64,000 nucleotides of DNA from Niebla homalea (lineage: Eukaryota > Ascomycota > Lecanoromycetes > Lecanorales > Ramalinaceae). Position numbers and translations under genes: made by a program. Positions 1 through 12,600 of the stretch are shown piece by piece (within the stretch, counting starts at the first letter, position 1; each line of letters opens with the position of its first letter). The notes beneath the pieces were generated by a model, which saw nothing but the letters and a program-made list of their open reading frames with translations, ran no database searches and was not told the DNA's origin. The DNA lies in NCBI GenBank assembly GCA_019925105.1, contig JAHGAU010000009.1, positions 1 to 64,000 of the forward strand, in the 5' to 3' direction.

Positions 1-780
1 TTATAATTCCCTTATAAACCCTTTTTTAACCTTTTTATTTATCCTTTATAACTCCTTTATACTCCTTTTCTTAATATCTTTATTTATCCTTTATAACCCC
101 TTTAAAATACCTTTTTAACCCCCTTATAATATCCTTATAATCCCCTTATAACTCCCCTTATAAATCCTTATAACTCCCCTTATAAATCCTTATAACTCCC
201 CTTATAAACCCCCTATAAAACCCCTTATAAACCCCCTATAAAACCCCTTATAAACCCCTTATAATACCTTTAATAAACCTTTAATAATTCCCTTAATAAC
301 CCTTTATAACTCCCCTTATAAATCCCTTAAAATACCCTTAATAAACCCCCTATAAACCCCTTATAACCCCCTTTATAAGCCCCTTATAACCCCCTTTATA
401 AACCCTTTATAACCCCCTTATAAACCCCTTATAACCCCCTATAAACCTCTTATAACCCCCTTTATAAACCCTTTATAACCCCCTTATAAACCCCTTATAA
501 CCCCCTATAAACCCCTTATAACCCCTTTATAAGCCCCTTATAACCCCCTATAGACCCCTTATAACTCCCCTTATAAACGCCCTATAATACCCTTTATTAA
601 CCCCTTAAAACTCCCCTTATAAACCCCCTATAATACCCCTTATAAACCCTTAATAACCCCTTATAACTCCCCTTATAAACCCCCTATAATAACCCTTATA
701 AACCCCTTAAACCCCCTTATAATTTATTATAAGCCCCTTATAATACCCCTTATAATTACCTTATAATTCCTTATATAACC
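1..780. repeat. degenerate CCCCTTATAA-type minisatellite
   Basis: Almost the whole stretch is made of 10-14 bp variants of CCCCTTATAAAC and CCCCCTATAAAACC, with C on one strand only. It contains no gene. C-rich strand-biased repeats next to a telomere-linked helicase suggest a telomere-associated satellite, but the unit is not the canonical TTAGGG/CCCTAA, so telomere proximity is an inference. The array runs off the left edge of the window. Confidence 0.85.
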
Positions 781-798
781 CTTATATCCTACTTAAGT

Positions 799-817
799 AT
801 TAGGGTTTAACCCTAAT
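799..817. repeat. inverted pair of telomere-like TTAGGG/CCCTAA units
   Basis: A 19-bp near-palindrome in which one TTAGGG unit faces one CCCTAA unit across a TTTAA centre. It sits just inside the minisatellite. It may be a chance match in low-complexity DNA or a trace of telomeric sequence; a single unit on each side is weak evidence. Confidence 0.3.
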
Positions 818-959
818 AACCTGCTTTTAAATTACTATTTTAATTTACGATTAAGGTAAAAATATATAATACGTATTATTACGAATAAAAAACCTAGAAA
901 AATAATATAAAAAATATAAGTTATTTTAAATTTTTTATTTGAATTAATTTATTAAATTA

Positions 960-2010
960 TTCACTTTATTTAAATTAATTTATTTATTTAATTCACTTCT
1001 TATTTTATTTATTTATTTATTTATTTATTTTATTCATTTATTTATTTTATTTATTTATTTATTTATTTATTTAATTTATTTAATTTATTTATTTAATTAT
1101 TTAATTTATTTATTTATTTTATATATTTATTTAATTTATCTACCTATTTACTTATTTATTTATCTGCTTATTAAGCCGTTTACCACCCTTGAAACCTACC
1201 GCTCGTTCATAGTTTGTCTTTTACCAGCTAAAACCCCTTACGGCAGCGGTTTTCTCTATGATTAGTAGTGCTTTATCCATTTTTTTTATTTTAATATAAA
1301 AACCCTTTATAATTAACTTTTACCCTGGATTATTTACCCTATAAAAATAAATCAAGCTTAATATCCTTAATTCATTTAGGGTATTAACTAAACGGTGAAT
1401 TCAGTAATACTTTATTACTTTATTATTTTATTATTTTATTACTTTATTACTTTATTACTTTATTGCTTTATTACTTTATTACTTTTTTACTATATTACTA
1501 TATTACCTTATTACTTTATTACTTTATTACTTTATTTATTTAATAATCAATTTATTTTTTACTTTATTTTTTACTTTATTTATTACTTTCTTATTAATTT
1601 ATTTCTTAGTTTATTTCTTAATTCATTAATCTATTTATTTTTTAATTATTTTATTTGTTAATCCATTTTTTAATTATGTTATTTATTAATCTATTTCTTA
1701 ATTAATTTATTTCTTAATTGATTTATTTATTTATGTATTTCTTAATCAATCTTCTCAATTATTTATTTAATCATTTATTTATTTTCTTATTTATTCGTAA
1801 AGGGTATTTTCATGATAAATTATTTATTTTTAGCCTTTTATAATAAGAGATTTTATTTGATTATATATTTATTTACCTGTTTATTAATTAATTATTTATT
1901 TATTTATCTATTTATTTATCCGTTTTATAACCTATTTATTTTTTCCTTTACTTATTCCTTTCTTTATTTATTTATTTATTTATTTGATGTATTTAACCTA
2001 TTATTTATTT
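960..2010. repeat. AT microsatellite tract (TTTA, TTTATTAC)
   Basis: Long runs of TTTA and TTTATTAC units with interruptions. Open frames at 1395-1661 and 1812-2111 encode only Leu/Ile/Phe/Tyr strings produced by these repeats and are not genes. A short normal-looking patch lies around 1170-1260. Confidence 0.85.
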
Positions 2011-2019
2011 ATCGTTATT

Positions 2020-2880
2020 TCCTTTTTTCCTTTTTTTTTTTATTTAGCTTTGAATTCCTTGTTTATTTATTTATTAATATTGACCCTTTTAACATAACCA
2101 TTAATAAATAATAAAAGAACTTGTTTTTTCTTTTAATCTAAACTTAAATATTCTATTATAAAGGTTTTTTTTATTTTAAAAGGTATAAGGTAAATATTTA
2201 AAAGCTTTTCTTAAAAAGATATTTATAAATTATTTATCTATTTATCTCCAAATTGAATTAAGGTGAAATTATGTAATAATATCTTAATAAACCCGTTAAT
2301 CTCCGTATTTCTATAACTCCTTTTTAACCGTCCATAAGTTAAAATATCCTTTAACTTTATTTTATTTTTAATAAATAAGTATTGGATATTTTCCCAGTAT
2401 TATTTTATCGATATTTAAAAAATCGGCTGGTCCTTTATATAATAAAAATAAATAAAAAGGGTTTTAAAGATTAGGCTTTATCGATATAAATAGGATTTTT
2501 TTTTAGTAGGTCTATAACCCTTATTTATAGCTAAAGGCTTAAATTAAATATAAAAATCCTAAGGTAAAAGATATTTAAAATATCCCGAGTATTTATTTAT
2601 ATCTTAATAATAGAGTCTGTTAATTTAAGTCCTTATAAAAAGACGTATATTGTAAATATTATGATTTTAATATTTATTAAAAGAGTATTATAGTAATATT
2701 AGTATATCCGAATTTATATATATTTTACAGTTAATATAGTTTTTAAATTAATACTATAAAGTTAATTCTAAATTATTTAGATTTATTTCATTTTTCCGGT
2801 TTTCCAGTAAATATTGATTTTTTAATCCTGAATTATAAGATTCCTGTAATTTAAAATCTATAAAATTGATATTTGGTCCG
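2020..2880. other. AT-rich RIP-type DNA, no gene recognised
   Basis: Very AT-rich with TpA excess. It lies downstream of the helicase pseudogene on its coding strand, so it may hold the pseudogene's last codons or 3' flank. No recognisable protein similarity in the frames I read. Confidence 0.5.
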
Positions 2881-5800
2881 GTAAGGTCCGTAAATAAATC
2901 CTTTTTAACTTCGGTATTAAGTTTTTCCTTTTAAATAAAGCCGGAATAAAAATTACATTTTTCCTTATTTTTCTTATATTTCTTCCGGTTTATAAAGCCG
3001 TTTATAATTAAGTCCAATATAATCCGTTAACATTTATTGTTTTTAACGTAATCCTTTATATCCAGATCTTCGGGCCGAAATAATTAAGGGCTATAAAGGA
3101 TTATAGCTTCACTTTTTTCCCCTTATCGGCCGGCTTATTTACTTTCTTAACTATAAGCCTTTAAATCCCTTAATAAACCGACGTAAATAATAACCCATAT
3201 ATTTAATAAATCCAGTCTTATAGATAAAGCCAAAATAGTCGTTAAAATAAAGGCTTTTTTATTGCGGAAATTATCGAGTATTTAGCGTTTTTAATTTAAA
3301 GTCCCGATTTTTACGTAATATTTAAATATATCCAAGACTTTATTAACTTAATCTATAAGGTAAATCGTCTTATAAAAGATAAGGATTTAGTTACTTAAAT
3401 AAAGCCGTTTTTTTGAATTTATTAAAGGTAGTAAATTATTCCTTAAATTATCCATTATAGCGTATTCTTAAATTAAATATCGAATATTCGGCCTTATAAT
3501 CGGTTCCCGTAATAAAAGTATATTGGATATATCGATACCGGCTAGCTAAAACCAGGAATTTTCGTTTTTTAATAATAAGGAAACCGTTAAATAAATAAGT
3601 TATGTTTCATATTTAATCAAAGACTTTAATTCCTTAATTTTCGGCCGAAAATCCTTGGTAATATCCAGTAAAATATAAGCTTCATTAATAATAATACGGT
3701 TTAAACGGCCTTATCGTTTTAATTAATTTAAAAATTAATTAAAAAGCTTGGTAACGGCTGTTTCCGGGGTGACCAATATAATATTAGCCCAATTTTTCGG
3801 GCTTTTTAAAGTTTACTCTAGATATTTAAGGCCTTAATTTTAAGCCTTAAGTAATATTTCTTCCTTTAAAGATATAAAAAATAATATTACTATAGTAAAT
3901 CTATTTAAGCCGGTAATAAGGATAAAGACTATAAAAAAAGCACTTTTTCCGCGTCCAGTATTAAATATAATAACGATTAAACTTTTTCCGGATAAAATTG
4001 CCGTTAATCCGTTTTTTTATAAACCCTGAAACTCCAGATTTTAACCGTATAATTGCTGAAAAACCGGTAAAATTCAAATAGATCGAAATCTTTGGAATTT
4101 TTCTTTATAAATTTCCCTGGTGGAATTTATAAATAACTTAGATTTTTAATCCAATTTTTCCGGTATAAATAAAGTACTTAAGAATTAAAGGAATTAAAAG
4201 AGTTAGATAAATAAATTTATGAATTTTTCCCGTTAAGTATATATTTGGCCCGGTATTTCGTTTAATAATTAGGAGTATATATTATTAGCAATATTATTAA
4301 TATAAACGGCTTATAAGTTAATAATTTCGTCTTTTTTATTGTTATTATTTGGATTAATAGCGTTTTCCCAGTTTTTATTCGTGAATTTACCATAATAACG
4401 TCGAAAAATAGCAATAATAATATGCCGTTAAACTAGGGTTTTAATATTCACTCCTACCCGGGACCGGAACTCCTTAAATAAAACCGTACTAAAAGAATTA
4501 AACGTTTAGGTATTATAACGGTAAAGGATATCTTAAAATTCCTATTAATTTAAATCCTTTTTTTGAATTTCGTCCGAGTTACTATTAATTACCATTTGGC
4601 GTCTTAATCGTTTTTATTGTTTTTTTGATTTTTCGGTTTTTTTTAATTTTTTAATTGAGTAAATCCGTTTAAATTAAAGGTAAAAAGTAATATTTAAATT
4701 ATTTAAATATAAATTCAATAAATTCATTTTTAAAGGAATATAGAGTTAAAGGTAATAAATAAATAAAACCAATAACTTATAAGGTATAAAGCGGTTTATA
4801 ACCTTAATAAATCCAATAATAATAAAACCTTTATAATATAAGGTAATAAATATAAATAAACCGTTTTAAATAAAGATATTCCGTTTTAAATTAAATTAAT
4901 TTCAGTATTAAATTAATTAGATTTTAAGGCTTTAAGCTAAACTACCTTAGGTAAATTATAATAAAACCATTAACTCCTCTTTAAATTTACGGTTCTTTTT
5001 AAATAAATAGTAAACTTCGTCCAGTTTCCACTTAATATCGTTATTTTTAAATTTAAGAAAACGGTTTTATAAAGCCGGTATTTAATGGATTTTTTTATAA
5101 AGTTAAAAATTACCTTTAAAAAATAATTTATTCCGTTTATTTATAAAGAAATTCCAGCCCGGTATACTATTAATAATATCGTTAGAAAAAATAATAAAAT
5201 CTACGGAGGGTAAATTCTTTTGGCCGGTAAATAATAAATTATTAAATAACCGGGATTTAACGGTTTTTAGTAATTTAAAAACCATAGAATGGTATTAATT
5301 TATAGTTAATAAGAGATTTTTATAAAAAACTTGGTCATTTTCCCAGGATATAATACCTTCCTCGGTGGTATTATAATTAAGGGTAAATTTATAAGTCCGT
5401 AATTTAAAAACAAAGTTAATAAGCCGTAATAGGGTATCGGTATCAATAAGGAATAAGTAATTTTTCGTTAATTTAATAGTTTTATTAAATAAGGTATTAA
5501 TAAATAAATCGGAATCTGAAGTTGAATATAAATTTATCAATATATTTAAGTCGATAATTTAATCCTTAGGTTTTAATAGACTAGGTTAAAGGGTATAAGC
5601 CCTTAAAAGGATAAAGGCTCGAGAAAAAAATAATAATACCACTTAATTTAATAATATAATTTATAAATAAAGACCAGGTAAAATCGGTACTGATACCGTA
5701 TATTACTAAGCCATTAAGTAAAAAGCTTTAATAATCGTCCTTAAATAAATCCTAATATAAAAAGCTTAAAAAAAAGCGTAATAATAAATTTTTAAGTTTA

Positions 5801-7080
5801 TTTAAAGAATATAATAAATCTTTAAAATAATTATCGGATAAATTATTAGTAAGTTTTTCGTTAAATTTATTAAAAAAAAGGTTATTAATATATATATTTA
5901 AATAAAAGATAAAAATAATAAAAATAAAGGTAAAGGTAAAAAAAAGGGTAAAGTAAAATATAAAAAAGGTAAAAAAAAAAAAAAATAATAAAAATTATAA
6001 GTTAAAAAATAAATATAAATAATAAATAATAAATAACAAAGAAAAAATAAAGATAACTTACTTTTCTAACTAACTTTTTATAAATCTTAATACTTTAATA
6101 AATAAAGTAAGAGATAATTTAATATATTTATACCCTAAACGGTTCCCTAAAGTAAATAACTTGGTATTTTATAAATAAATAAATATATTAAGTTAAACCT
6201 CGGTATAAAAGTGGATTGTATTTAAACCAAGATATATTATAAATGGTTTTTCATTCGTAATATTATCGGTTTCTTTATGGTTTATATATTCTAGTAAATT
6301 CCGGCCTACGGTATTCGGCTTATTAATTAAAATGGCTTTTTAAATAAAGCCTTAATCGATTTTATTATTAAATATAATAATAAAATCGATAATTACTCTA
6401 AATCGTTCAATTTTAAAGTCGGTTTTACCGGTGATTTTAACCAAGACCGGGCTATAACTGGATCAAAATTCAATAAATAAATAGCTTAACCGGTACGGGT
6501 AACCTAAGTATTAGCCTTGAATTTTTCCGGTTCCGTAATTATTATATTCGTATTTTTAATAACCGTTTTAATCCGTTCCGTTAATTTCTTTATTCCAATC
6601 GTATAGATAAAGGCCGGAATATCCGTAAACGGATTGTTATTATCATTATTATTATCCGTATTAAATACTTCAAAGAAATAACGATTCAAGTTAACGTTAA
6701 ATAACTATTAATATTTAACTGGTATTTATTAAGGGTTTAAATTTAAACGGTTTTTTCATTGAAAACCACCCGTTTTTTATAATTTATATATATCTGGATA
6801 ATTAATACGGTAATATAAAGTAATACCGTCCAATAATAAATAAATATAAAAATAATTACCATATTTAAAACCGGAGAGAACCGGTAATAAAAATAAAGGT
6901 AAAATTGGCTTATCTAGAATATTAATATTACTGGAGTAATTCTCCGTAATATAAATATGAATTTTACCTTTTATTAAAGAGGTAAGTTAAGGGTATTATT
7001 TATTAAAATAACCACATAATTCTTAGAATTATATACCGTATTTATGATTACGGCAAATTAAAGCTCGATAATTAGATAAA
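2880..7080 (-). pseudogene. RIP-destroyed telomere-linked RecQ helicase
   Basis: Read on the minus strand, fragments in order match fungal telomere-linked (TLH-type) RecQ helicases. An OrsD/DUF3505-like segment with Cys/His spacing lies at about 6,900-7,080. The TLH N-terminal region at about 4,700-5,540 includes YNTT, an SxPGWNF block and a GGQP-like and YHKG-like block. The helicase core has Walker A GRGKS near 3,933-3,962, a degraded DEAH box (reads NEAY) near 3,668-3,702, an ATSALGLG-like motif V near 3,175-3,250 and motif VI, where Q and R codons are now TAA, near 3,118-3,153. A Cys-containing tail follows to about 2,880. Many stops arise at CAA, CGA or TGG codons, as RIP would produce. 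Intact relatives act on DNA near chromosome ends; this copy cannot make a protein. End points are approximate. Confidence 0.85.
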
Positions 7081-7259
7081 TAATAGAAGGCCTTCTCAGT
7101 AAAAGCTTAAAATAAGTTTATTATATAAATAAATAAATAAAAATAAAAAGTATAAAAATAAAATTAATAATAAATAAAGGTAAAGGGTCGTAAGCGGTAA
7201 AGGTAAAAAGTAATAAATAATAAAGGTAAAAGTCGGTAAAAATAAAGGTCGGTAAAGTA

Positions 7260-7440
7260 AAGGTAGGTAAAGGTAAAGGTGGTAAAGGGTAAATGGTAAA
7301 AGGTAAAAGGTAAAAGGTAAAAGGTAAAAGGTAAAAGGTAAAAGGTAAAAGGTAAAAGGTAAAAGGTAAAAGGTAAAAGGTAAAAGGTAAAAGGTAAAAG
7401 GTAAAAGGGGAAAGGGGAAAGGGGAAAGGGGAAAAGGGAA
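7260..7440. repeat. TAAAAGG heptamer array and GGGGAAA repeats
   Basis: About twenty tandem TAAAAGG units, then several GGGGAAA units. The array lies just upstream of the helicase pseudogene's 5' end. Looser GGTAAA repeats extend from about 7,130. Confidence 0.9.
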
Positions 7441-7444
7441 AGGG

Positions 7445-9060
7445 TATTGGTAAAGGTAAAGGTAGTAAGTAATAAGTGGAGTGTGATTGGGTTAATTAAG
7501 TAATAAGTAGATTCAGTAATATGAATATGATGAGAAAAACAGAAATTTAAGGGGGGGGAAGGGGTATTATATAGATAAATTATTGGCCAAGCCTTTACTA
7601 AGCCTATAACGATTATTTTAAAGTAAATACGAGATTCAGGGCTTAAATATAGTTAAGTTTATTAATAATCCAAAAATAATTAAACTATATAAAGCCTAAT
7701 ATTTAATAGCGGTAATAACGGTAATAATAATATAATAATTTAAAAATAAACCGGTCTAAGCTAAGCTTACCGACATATTCATAATAATTTTATAATTATT
7801 AAGTAGGAATACCTTAAAAGGTATAAGTAAGTAAAATATATATTTATAAATAGCTTTTTATTATATAATTAAAAAAGGGTTAATAATAATAATAAAAATT
7901 AATACTTATTTTTCGGTCTTTCTTTAATTACTTACTTTATATTTAATATTTTTAAGCTTTTACTTTATTATTATATATATTAATAATACTTATATTATGG
8001 GTTTAAAGTATTAAAAGAAATAATTAATAATAAGAAAGTTATTAATAATATAAAATTATAATTTTTTTATTTAAATAGCCTTTTAAATATAAATTTAAAT
8101 ATAATAAATAGATTTTTTTAATTTTAACGTTATTCAATAGCTTTTTTTTTTTCTATATAATTCAATTTTTTTCGGTAAATAAAAGGGTGGATAAGCCTGA
8201 ATATATACCTTTTTAAATATTTTTTTGGATTTTAACGCCGGGAAGTAACTTTATATTTAACCGGTTTAAATTCTGGAATTTAATAATATAAATAATTAAA
8301 TATTTAATTATCCGATTTATATGAAATAAATAATATTTAAAAGCTTATACTTAAATTTACCTTTTCCCTATAGAAGTTTTTATTATAAGGTATAAAATAA
8401 TAAAATAAATTAAGCTTTAAGATTTTTATTATAAGATTTTTATTATAAAATTTAATAATTTTATTATTTTAAAAGTAACTTTAAACCCTTAATTATTAAA
8501 AGCTTAATATAAGATAATAGTTAAGGCTTTAACGTCGTTATCTTATATTAATTTTTTTATTATATATTACTTTATTATTAAAATTCCTAGATATTAAAAT
8601 AAAAACGTTAATAATATAGCTATAAATAATCCTTAGAATATAATATTTCCAGTATTAATTAATTCCGTTTTTTTTAAGGAATTTTTTAAATACTATAAAT
8701 AAATTTAAGGATTAAAGATAACTTAGATATACCTTATTTAATAACGAAAATTAAGTAACTTTAAATTTACCTTAATATTATTATAAGCTATAATAAACGG
8801 ATTTTCGTTTTTTTAATACCGTTATAAAATGGGAAAATATATAAAGAAAATTAAATTATTATATTTTAACGGGGAACGGCGGATTAAAAAGTAAATTTTA
8901 ACGTTAAGAAGTAAACTTAAACTTAAACCTTTAAAATTCCGATAATTAATAAAATCAATAATTAAATCGCCTGTTAACCGATTTAGGCTAAATAAGGCTC
9001 GTTTTAAAGCCCGTATTAAGATTTATAATTTTCTTACCCAAAGTTTCTTCATCCTTTATA
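7445..9060. other. AT-rich RIP-type DNA, origin not recognised
   Basis: Strong AT bias and TpA excess with scattered CG-containing words. This composition suggests a RIP-mutated repeat, but I could not match any frame to a known element. Confidence 0.5.
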
Positions 9061-9070
9061 CTTTACCCCT

Positions 9071-9265
9071 CCTTTGGATCACTTGAAGAAATGATCCGAA
9101 AAAGGGTCGAATCGGAAATCGCGGAATTGCCCGCTCGCAGGGCAAATGATCCAAAGGAGGCTCCTTCGGATCACCACTAGGTGATAGTCCGAATTAACGC
9201 CGAGTGGGCAAATGACTCTTTCCAGGCAGGAAAGAGTGAGAACTAGGTGACAGTCTAACACCCAT
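9071..9265. repeat. hairpin-rich segment at the composition border
   Basis: CCTTTGGATCA at 9071-9081 is the exact inverse of TGATCCAAAGG at 9147-9157. Between and after these lie further short stems: TGCCC/GGGCA near 9128-9143, TTCGGATCACC facing GGTGAT..TCCGAA near 9165-9193, and ACTCTTTCC/GGAAAGAGT near 9213-9237. This could be a fold-back element remnant. It marks the exact switch from AT-rich to normal DNA. Confidence 0.5.
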
Positions 9266-9439
9266 CCAGCTGATGCGATATCTGATCCTCATATGCCCCC
9301 CACCGTAATAAACCTAGAAGTTGTAACCTTGTACTTGGTAGGTATGTCAAATGAGCGTGAGTATATCCTATGTAATCTCTGCATAGATCAATAGCTATTA
9401 GTTATGCCGAAAAAGGTTCAAGGTTGATTTCCTTCTGCT

Positions 9440-9535
9440 ATCCACTGTCCCTTTACTATCCCCGGTCCCTTTGCTGTCCCCGTCCCCTTTGCTGTCCCCG
9501 TCCCCTTTGCTGTCCCCGTCCCCTTTGCCACCCCC
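9440..9535. repeat. 18-bp minisatellite (CTGTCCCCGTCCCCTTTG)
   Basis: Roughly five 18-bp units, the last three nearly identical. On the minus strand an open frame (9398-9631, 77 codons) reads these as KGDGDS repeats. It lacks a signal peptide or any recognisable domain, so I do not call it a gene. Confidence 0.85.
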
Positions 9536-9639
9536 AGGTCCTTTATGCTCCGTTACCGCTATAGTAGCATAAATCAGTAGATTTTCATATTGAGTAATGG
9601 AGACATTATTCACTAGGATAGCCTTGTTCATCCATCTTG

Positions 9640-12600
9640 GAATTTACCGTCACAGAAAGCATATGCCACTCTTCAGCAAAGCGTACTTGGTTGATGTCGT
9701 TGCTGGAGACATAATCAGCCATAGGTCATAATACTAAACATTCAAACGTCCAGTTGGAGGAACCAACTCTTGCACGGGATAGTCCATAACTAGAAATCGG
9801 CCGACATCGAGCGGTTCGAGTGTCTTGTCCTTGACATGGAGAATAAAAGCATTTGCCCATACCCCGTTCATGTATTTAACTCTGTACCACTGTAATCATA
9901 CGTGAAGAGTGAGCTGTGACCAGGCTGTATACATTGGAATGCGAGCAATATGGGGAAGTTGCTTTTTCCATGTTTTGTAGTCGTCTAATTCATCTAACTA
10001 ACCGGAAAGTCTTCGGAGATGTTGTAAGCAGTTAGTAGAGCTTGGATATCTGAATCGGCGATTATTCCGTATCTGGAATGTGTGCGCATACTGTTCATAT
10101 CTCAGCTCTTGAATACGGCCAAGACGAAGCATCAATAGGGTTCTTACAGCAGAAGGATGTGATCATGTTTGAGGTGGATCGCGTTACTCCATGCACTCCC
10201 AGTGAGACCCATCTTGATTGATGCCCTTATTTCTTCAGAACGATTGCTCAAGTACTTATGTTTTAGGACTCAAGCGTGCGTGTGTGATGGAGGCTTTAAG
10301 AGAGAAAGATACAAATCAACTTTGACGGACCTTAACTTTATGTATCCCAGACTATTTGAACCACGTCATCAAGTGGAGATCATACGTACATAGTGAAGCA
10401 TACGGGCCCCAAATCATGGGAGACACTGCCTTGTCATGTGCTGGTATTACGCTGGCCTTGATCGCTGCTTTCCCTTCATCCATTGGTCCGTACAGTGGCG
10501 AGCTCCACTTTAGCTATGTTAAGGGTCCACGGTCACAGCCAGATGCAACACGCCGAAACATCGCAAACTTCGAATCTAGTCGAAGCTGTTCTACATCCTG
10601 TAAGAGCGCCGGCCGCTTTGTGTCATTCGTCCGGATGGACCAATAAAGAGAGAATCAGCAGCGCAATCATTGCCAACGAAGATATATATTGTGCACCTGA
10701 CCTGAGAAGCTGAGACGTTTCAAACATCAGCCATTCTTTTTCATCCAGTATTCATCCGTCCTCCGGAAGGCGCTTACTTGAAACCTTGCTCGGGATCACT
10801 ACTAATGGAGGGAAGATGACGTGGTACCCTACACGATCGAGTAGGAATAAACAAGGGCTAGACTTGCGACATCATGCTGTGATGTTTTATGCTGCAACAA
10901 CATCATTAGGCAGTCATTCACGACGTCTCTCCTTAGTCCTGATCTCGTCCGTGGTACGCTCACAGGTGGCACGTCATCAAGACTTTTAGACTGCAGATAC
11001 AGATCTGAAACATCGCTTGACGTAGCAGCGCACTCGTTCGAATATACTCATTAGCGATCTCAACATATCCTACCGTCACTCTAGGCATCATTGGCAGGCT
11101 ACTGTGGGCTTCCCCTGAACGTGGAGGATCCACGTCATCTAGGCCCTGCCGCGTTTTCACACCTTCTTTGCCATCCGATATCGTGTCTCTAATGTACCCT
11201 TCACCTTAAAAGCATATGATTGCTTGTTTCAGCACTGACATTGCAGAGAGGGCGTACAAGGTCCTGAGTATCTAGATAAAAGCGCAGACTTGAAACCGGG
11301 TTTTTTCCATTCCATAAACCTTGTGTGAACGTTGTCCGACCTACGGACGAATATTGGCTGGGCGGAGATTGACTGGAGCACAGAACATTTGTATTGGATT
11401 CATTGTTGGCGCAATCGAGATTGGTTGAGGCTGAGGAGTAACACAAGGAAGCAGCGCTTAGAGGAAAAGGCACAGAATTTATATGCTTATACCCCTTAAA
11501 CTCCTACCCCTGCCATCGCCTTCACATTTGACGAAACCAGCAATCAGCACCGTCGGGACCAATAGAGACACGATTGGAATTACCTACCTCCTGGAAAGGG
11601 GGGCTGGTGACCTGATGTCGTCGTGCATTGTCTCAGAATCGTTTTTTTGTGCTACATCCACACTCTTTTACTGAGATGTTATGCTCTCTTTGCATAAGCA
11701 TAGGAGCTAGGTTGAGATATTTATCAGTGAGAGTTCCCTGCTCCGCTCAAAGCTTTTACAAACCATTTGACCTTGTTCCTTAGGTTTTCCTGTAAAGAAG
11801 CGGTATTCCAGTTTTTGAGTTCAAGTTTACTTGAAACTCCAGACAGCAAAGCTTGCAAAGATGGCCTATGCAACTGGAATGGCAAACCATGACGAAATTC
11901 ACCTCACTAAATTCAAGACCCTCCTACTGTAAGCCTTAGGATCGATCTCATGCGCTGAGCAGGTCAGGAAGCTTATTCTCTGAAAAGTATGAAGCCGGTC
12001 GAGAAAGGCACACCAATCGAGAGGATACATGTCAAGTATATGCTTACGAAACTCGGGTTTGAACGTATTGAGGTAGGTCAAAAGGTTGTGCAACGACGAG
12101 TGGAGACCCAAATGGATATGTTTTGGCCAGCGGAACTCCCATTGATGAATCATCCTCCTAATTAAGACTGAATCACAGTGGTGGGATGTCCGCTTCAAAG
12201 GGAGCCAGCGCTCCGCTGCCGCTATTATCATCAATGTCGCCATGCAAGATATCGACGCGAAAGTTTATGACAAGAATGACATAATAAACGCCTTTCTGGA
12301 ACATGAAGAGTAAATCCCCAAAGAGTACATTGCAAGACATCCAGTGGCTGATACTCCCTCCAGTGATACGATCGGGGATGTGTTTTATCCACCGATCCAA
12401 GATAAGGAAAAACATCTTATTGTGCAAGACAGGCTTGGAGATGATGGCTACCCTGGTAGGAATTACCTCGATTTTTTATTGATACCCCTGTCAATTAACA
12501 CTTCCGGCAGTGGTAGAGACGAAGCCTCTAGCAGGGTGGCAGACAAGCAACCCCGCACAGCCGACTCTGAAGCCAACGGAGTCATAGATGGGATCAGCAG

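Noticed and set aside
1395..2111. Two open frames of 88 and 99 codons in the AT block
   Set aside because: They only translate TTTA/TTAC microsatellites into Leu/Tyr/Phe/Ile strings; no start context or domain.
5103..6689. Three minus-strand open frames of 60-81 codons as separate small genes
   Set aside because: Their sequences fit successive parts of the RIP-mutated telomere-linked helicase, so they are surviving fragments of one pseudogene.
7260..7440. CRISPR-like regular repeats
   Set aside because: Units are 7 bp and contiguous, without spacers; a simple tandem array in a eukaryote.
9398..9631. 77-codon frame with KGDGDS repeats
   Set aside because: The protein is produced by an 18-bp minisatellite; flanking parts are not gene-like.
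11899..12427. Two overlapping minus-strand frames that look somewhat protein-like
   Set aside because: They overlap out of frame, no splice sites join them convincingly, and no family is recognised.
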